Source: Gammaproteobacteria bacterium (lineage in GTDB: Bacteria > Pseudomonadota > Gammaproteobacteria > GCA-001735895). From it: a stretch of 5,433 nucleotides of DNA. The notes under the pieces were generated by a model. That model had not been told where the DNA came from, did not search any database, and saw nothing but the letters and a program-made list of their open reading frames with translations. Below, piece after piece: positions 4,928 to 5,433 of the stretch; the first letter of the stretch is position 1, and each line of letters starts with the position of its first letter. Location: assembly GCA_021767985.1 (NCBI GenBank), contig JAASSH010000192.1, forward strand, positions 1 to 5,433. The letters are read 5' to 3'. The position numbers and the translations under genes are program-made.

Positions 4928-5433
4928 ATGAATAAAAACCAGATGGTCGGGCGGGCTATCGCACTGGGCGCTGCGATTTTCTACGGCTTCAACACCACGC
5001 TCTCGCGACTGGCCTACGACACCGGCACCACACCGGTGTCACTGACGCTTTACCGCTTTCTGATGTCCGCGGCGCTGATGATTTTGCTGCTGCTGGTGCT
5101 GCGAAAATCCTGGAAGCTCGAGGTCAGCCCGCTGCTGTTCCTGGTCTGTGTCGGCGGCATGTTCGCCACTTCCATCGGGCATCTCGGTGCGGTCAACTAC
5201 ATTCCGGTCAGCCTTGCGGCAATCATTTTCTACACCTTCCCGCTACTCGTGGTCGCCTGGAAGCGTATCGCCCATCGGGAACCGGTGACCCGCAACGAAC
5301 TGCTGGCCTTCGTGCTCGCCTTTATCGGTATCGGTATCGCCCTCGGGCCCGATTTTCACGAATTCGACCCAGTCGGGATCGCGCTGGCTTTTACCGGGGC
5401 GGCCGGAGCCACCGTTTTCATTCTGAGCTACGA
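4928..5433 (+). CDS. EamA/DMT-family transporter, 3'-truncated
   Basis: The frame is open from ATG at 4928 to the window end, giving 168 residues and ending inside the gene. Full-length family members are near 290-310 residues with ten transmembrane helices in two EamA repeats. Six hydrophobic segments are visible at about 8-28, 37-58, 67-86, 90-111, 124-140 and 147-167, so the first five-helix repeat is complete and the second has begun. Family features include the FYGFNTTLSRLAYDTG start, the LYRF motif (41-44) after helix 1, and the helix-4 stretch with IPVSLAAIIFYTFPLLV (92-108). Inner-membrane EamA proteins export or import amino acids, metabolites or nucleotide sugars; the substrate cannot be read from sequence. 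The next ATG (codon 6) is also possible, but neither has a ribosome site. It is divergent from the isomerase-like gene, 40 bp away, suggesting a link to that enzyme's substrate or product. Confidence 0.9.
   Translation, partial: MNKNQMVGRAIALGAAIFYGFNTTLSRLAYDTGTTPVSLTLYRFLMSAALMILLLLVLRKSWKLEVSPLLFLVCVGGMFATSIGHLGAVNYIPVSLAAIIFYTFPLLVVAWKRIAHREPVTRNELLAFVLAFIGIGIALGPDFHEFDPVGIALAFTGAAGATVFILSY

Overview
The window looks like chromosomal DNA of a moderately GC-rich proteobacterium. My best guess is a marine or environmental gammaproteobacterium, inferred from the gene content: a non-pyrrolysine MttB-family methyltransferase, a periplasmic HtrA-type protease, an EutA/maleate-isomerase-like enzyme and an EamA exporter. 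No marker gene fixes the taxonomy. No rRNA, tRNA, CRISPR array, insertion sequence or phage gene was seen.

Layout. (1) Bases 2-814, plus strand: the C-terminal half or more of an MttB/MtgB-family methylamine or betaine methyltransferase, cut by the window edge. (2) Bases 839-2386, minus strand: a complete S1C (HtrA/Deg-like) serine protease with an intact His-Asp-Ser triad and a PDZ-bearing C-terminal half, convergent with the methyltransferase. (3) Bases 2387-3207: about 820 bp with no intact gene. It holds the protease ribosome site and a plausible promoter, short repeats and palindromes, a small ribbon-helix-helix (antitoxin-like) reading frame that lacks a usable start codon, a set of CACATC/GATGTG motifs upstream of it, and a 123-bp nested inverted repeat whose two hairpin arms differ by compensatory changes. 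(4) Bases 3208-4887, minus strand: a probable two-gene operon of an Asp/Glu racemase-superfamily enzyme followed 18 bp later by an exported six-bladed NHL-repeat propeller. (5) Bases 4928-5433, plus strand: the N-terminal part of an EamA (DMT) family membrane transporter, divergent from the operon across only 40 bp and cut by the window end.

How the parts may work together. The methyltransferase would feed methyl groups from a quaternary or tertiary amine to a corrinoid protein that is not in view. The isomerase-like enzyme and the divergent transporter could act on, and export or import, a small carboxylic or amino acid metabolite. The NHL protein is a secreted binding or lyase-type propeller of unknown ligand. 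The protease is an envelope quality-control enzyme, probably transcribed alone. No strong case for a wholly new multi-gene system is visible. The most unusual material is in the intergenic stretch at 2580-3201.
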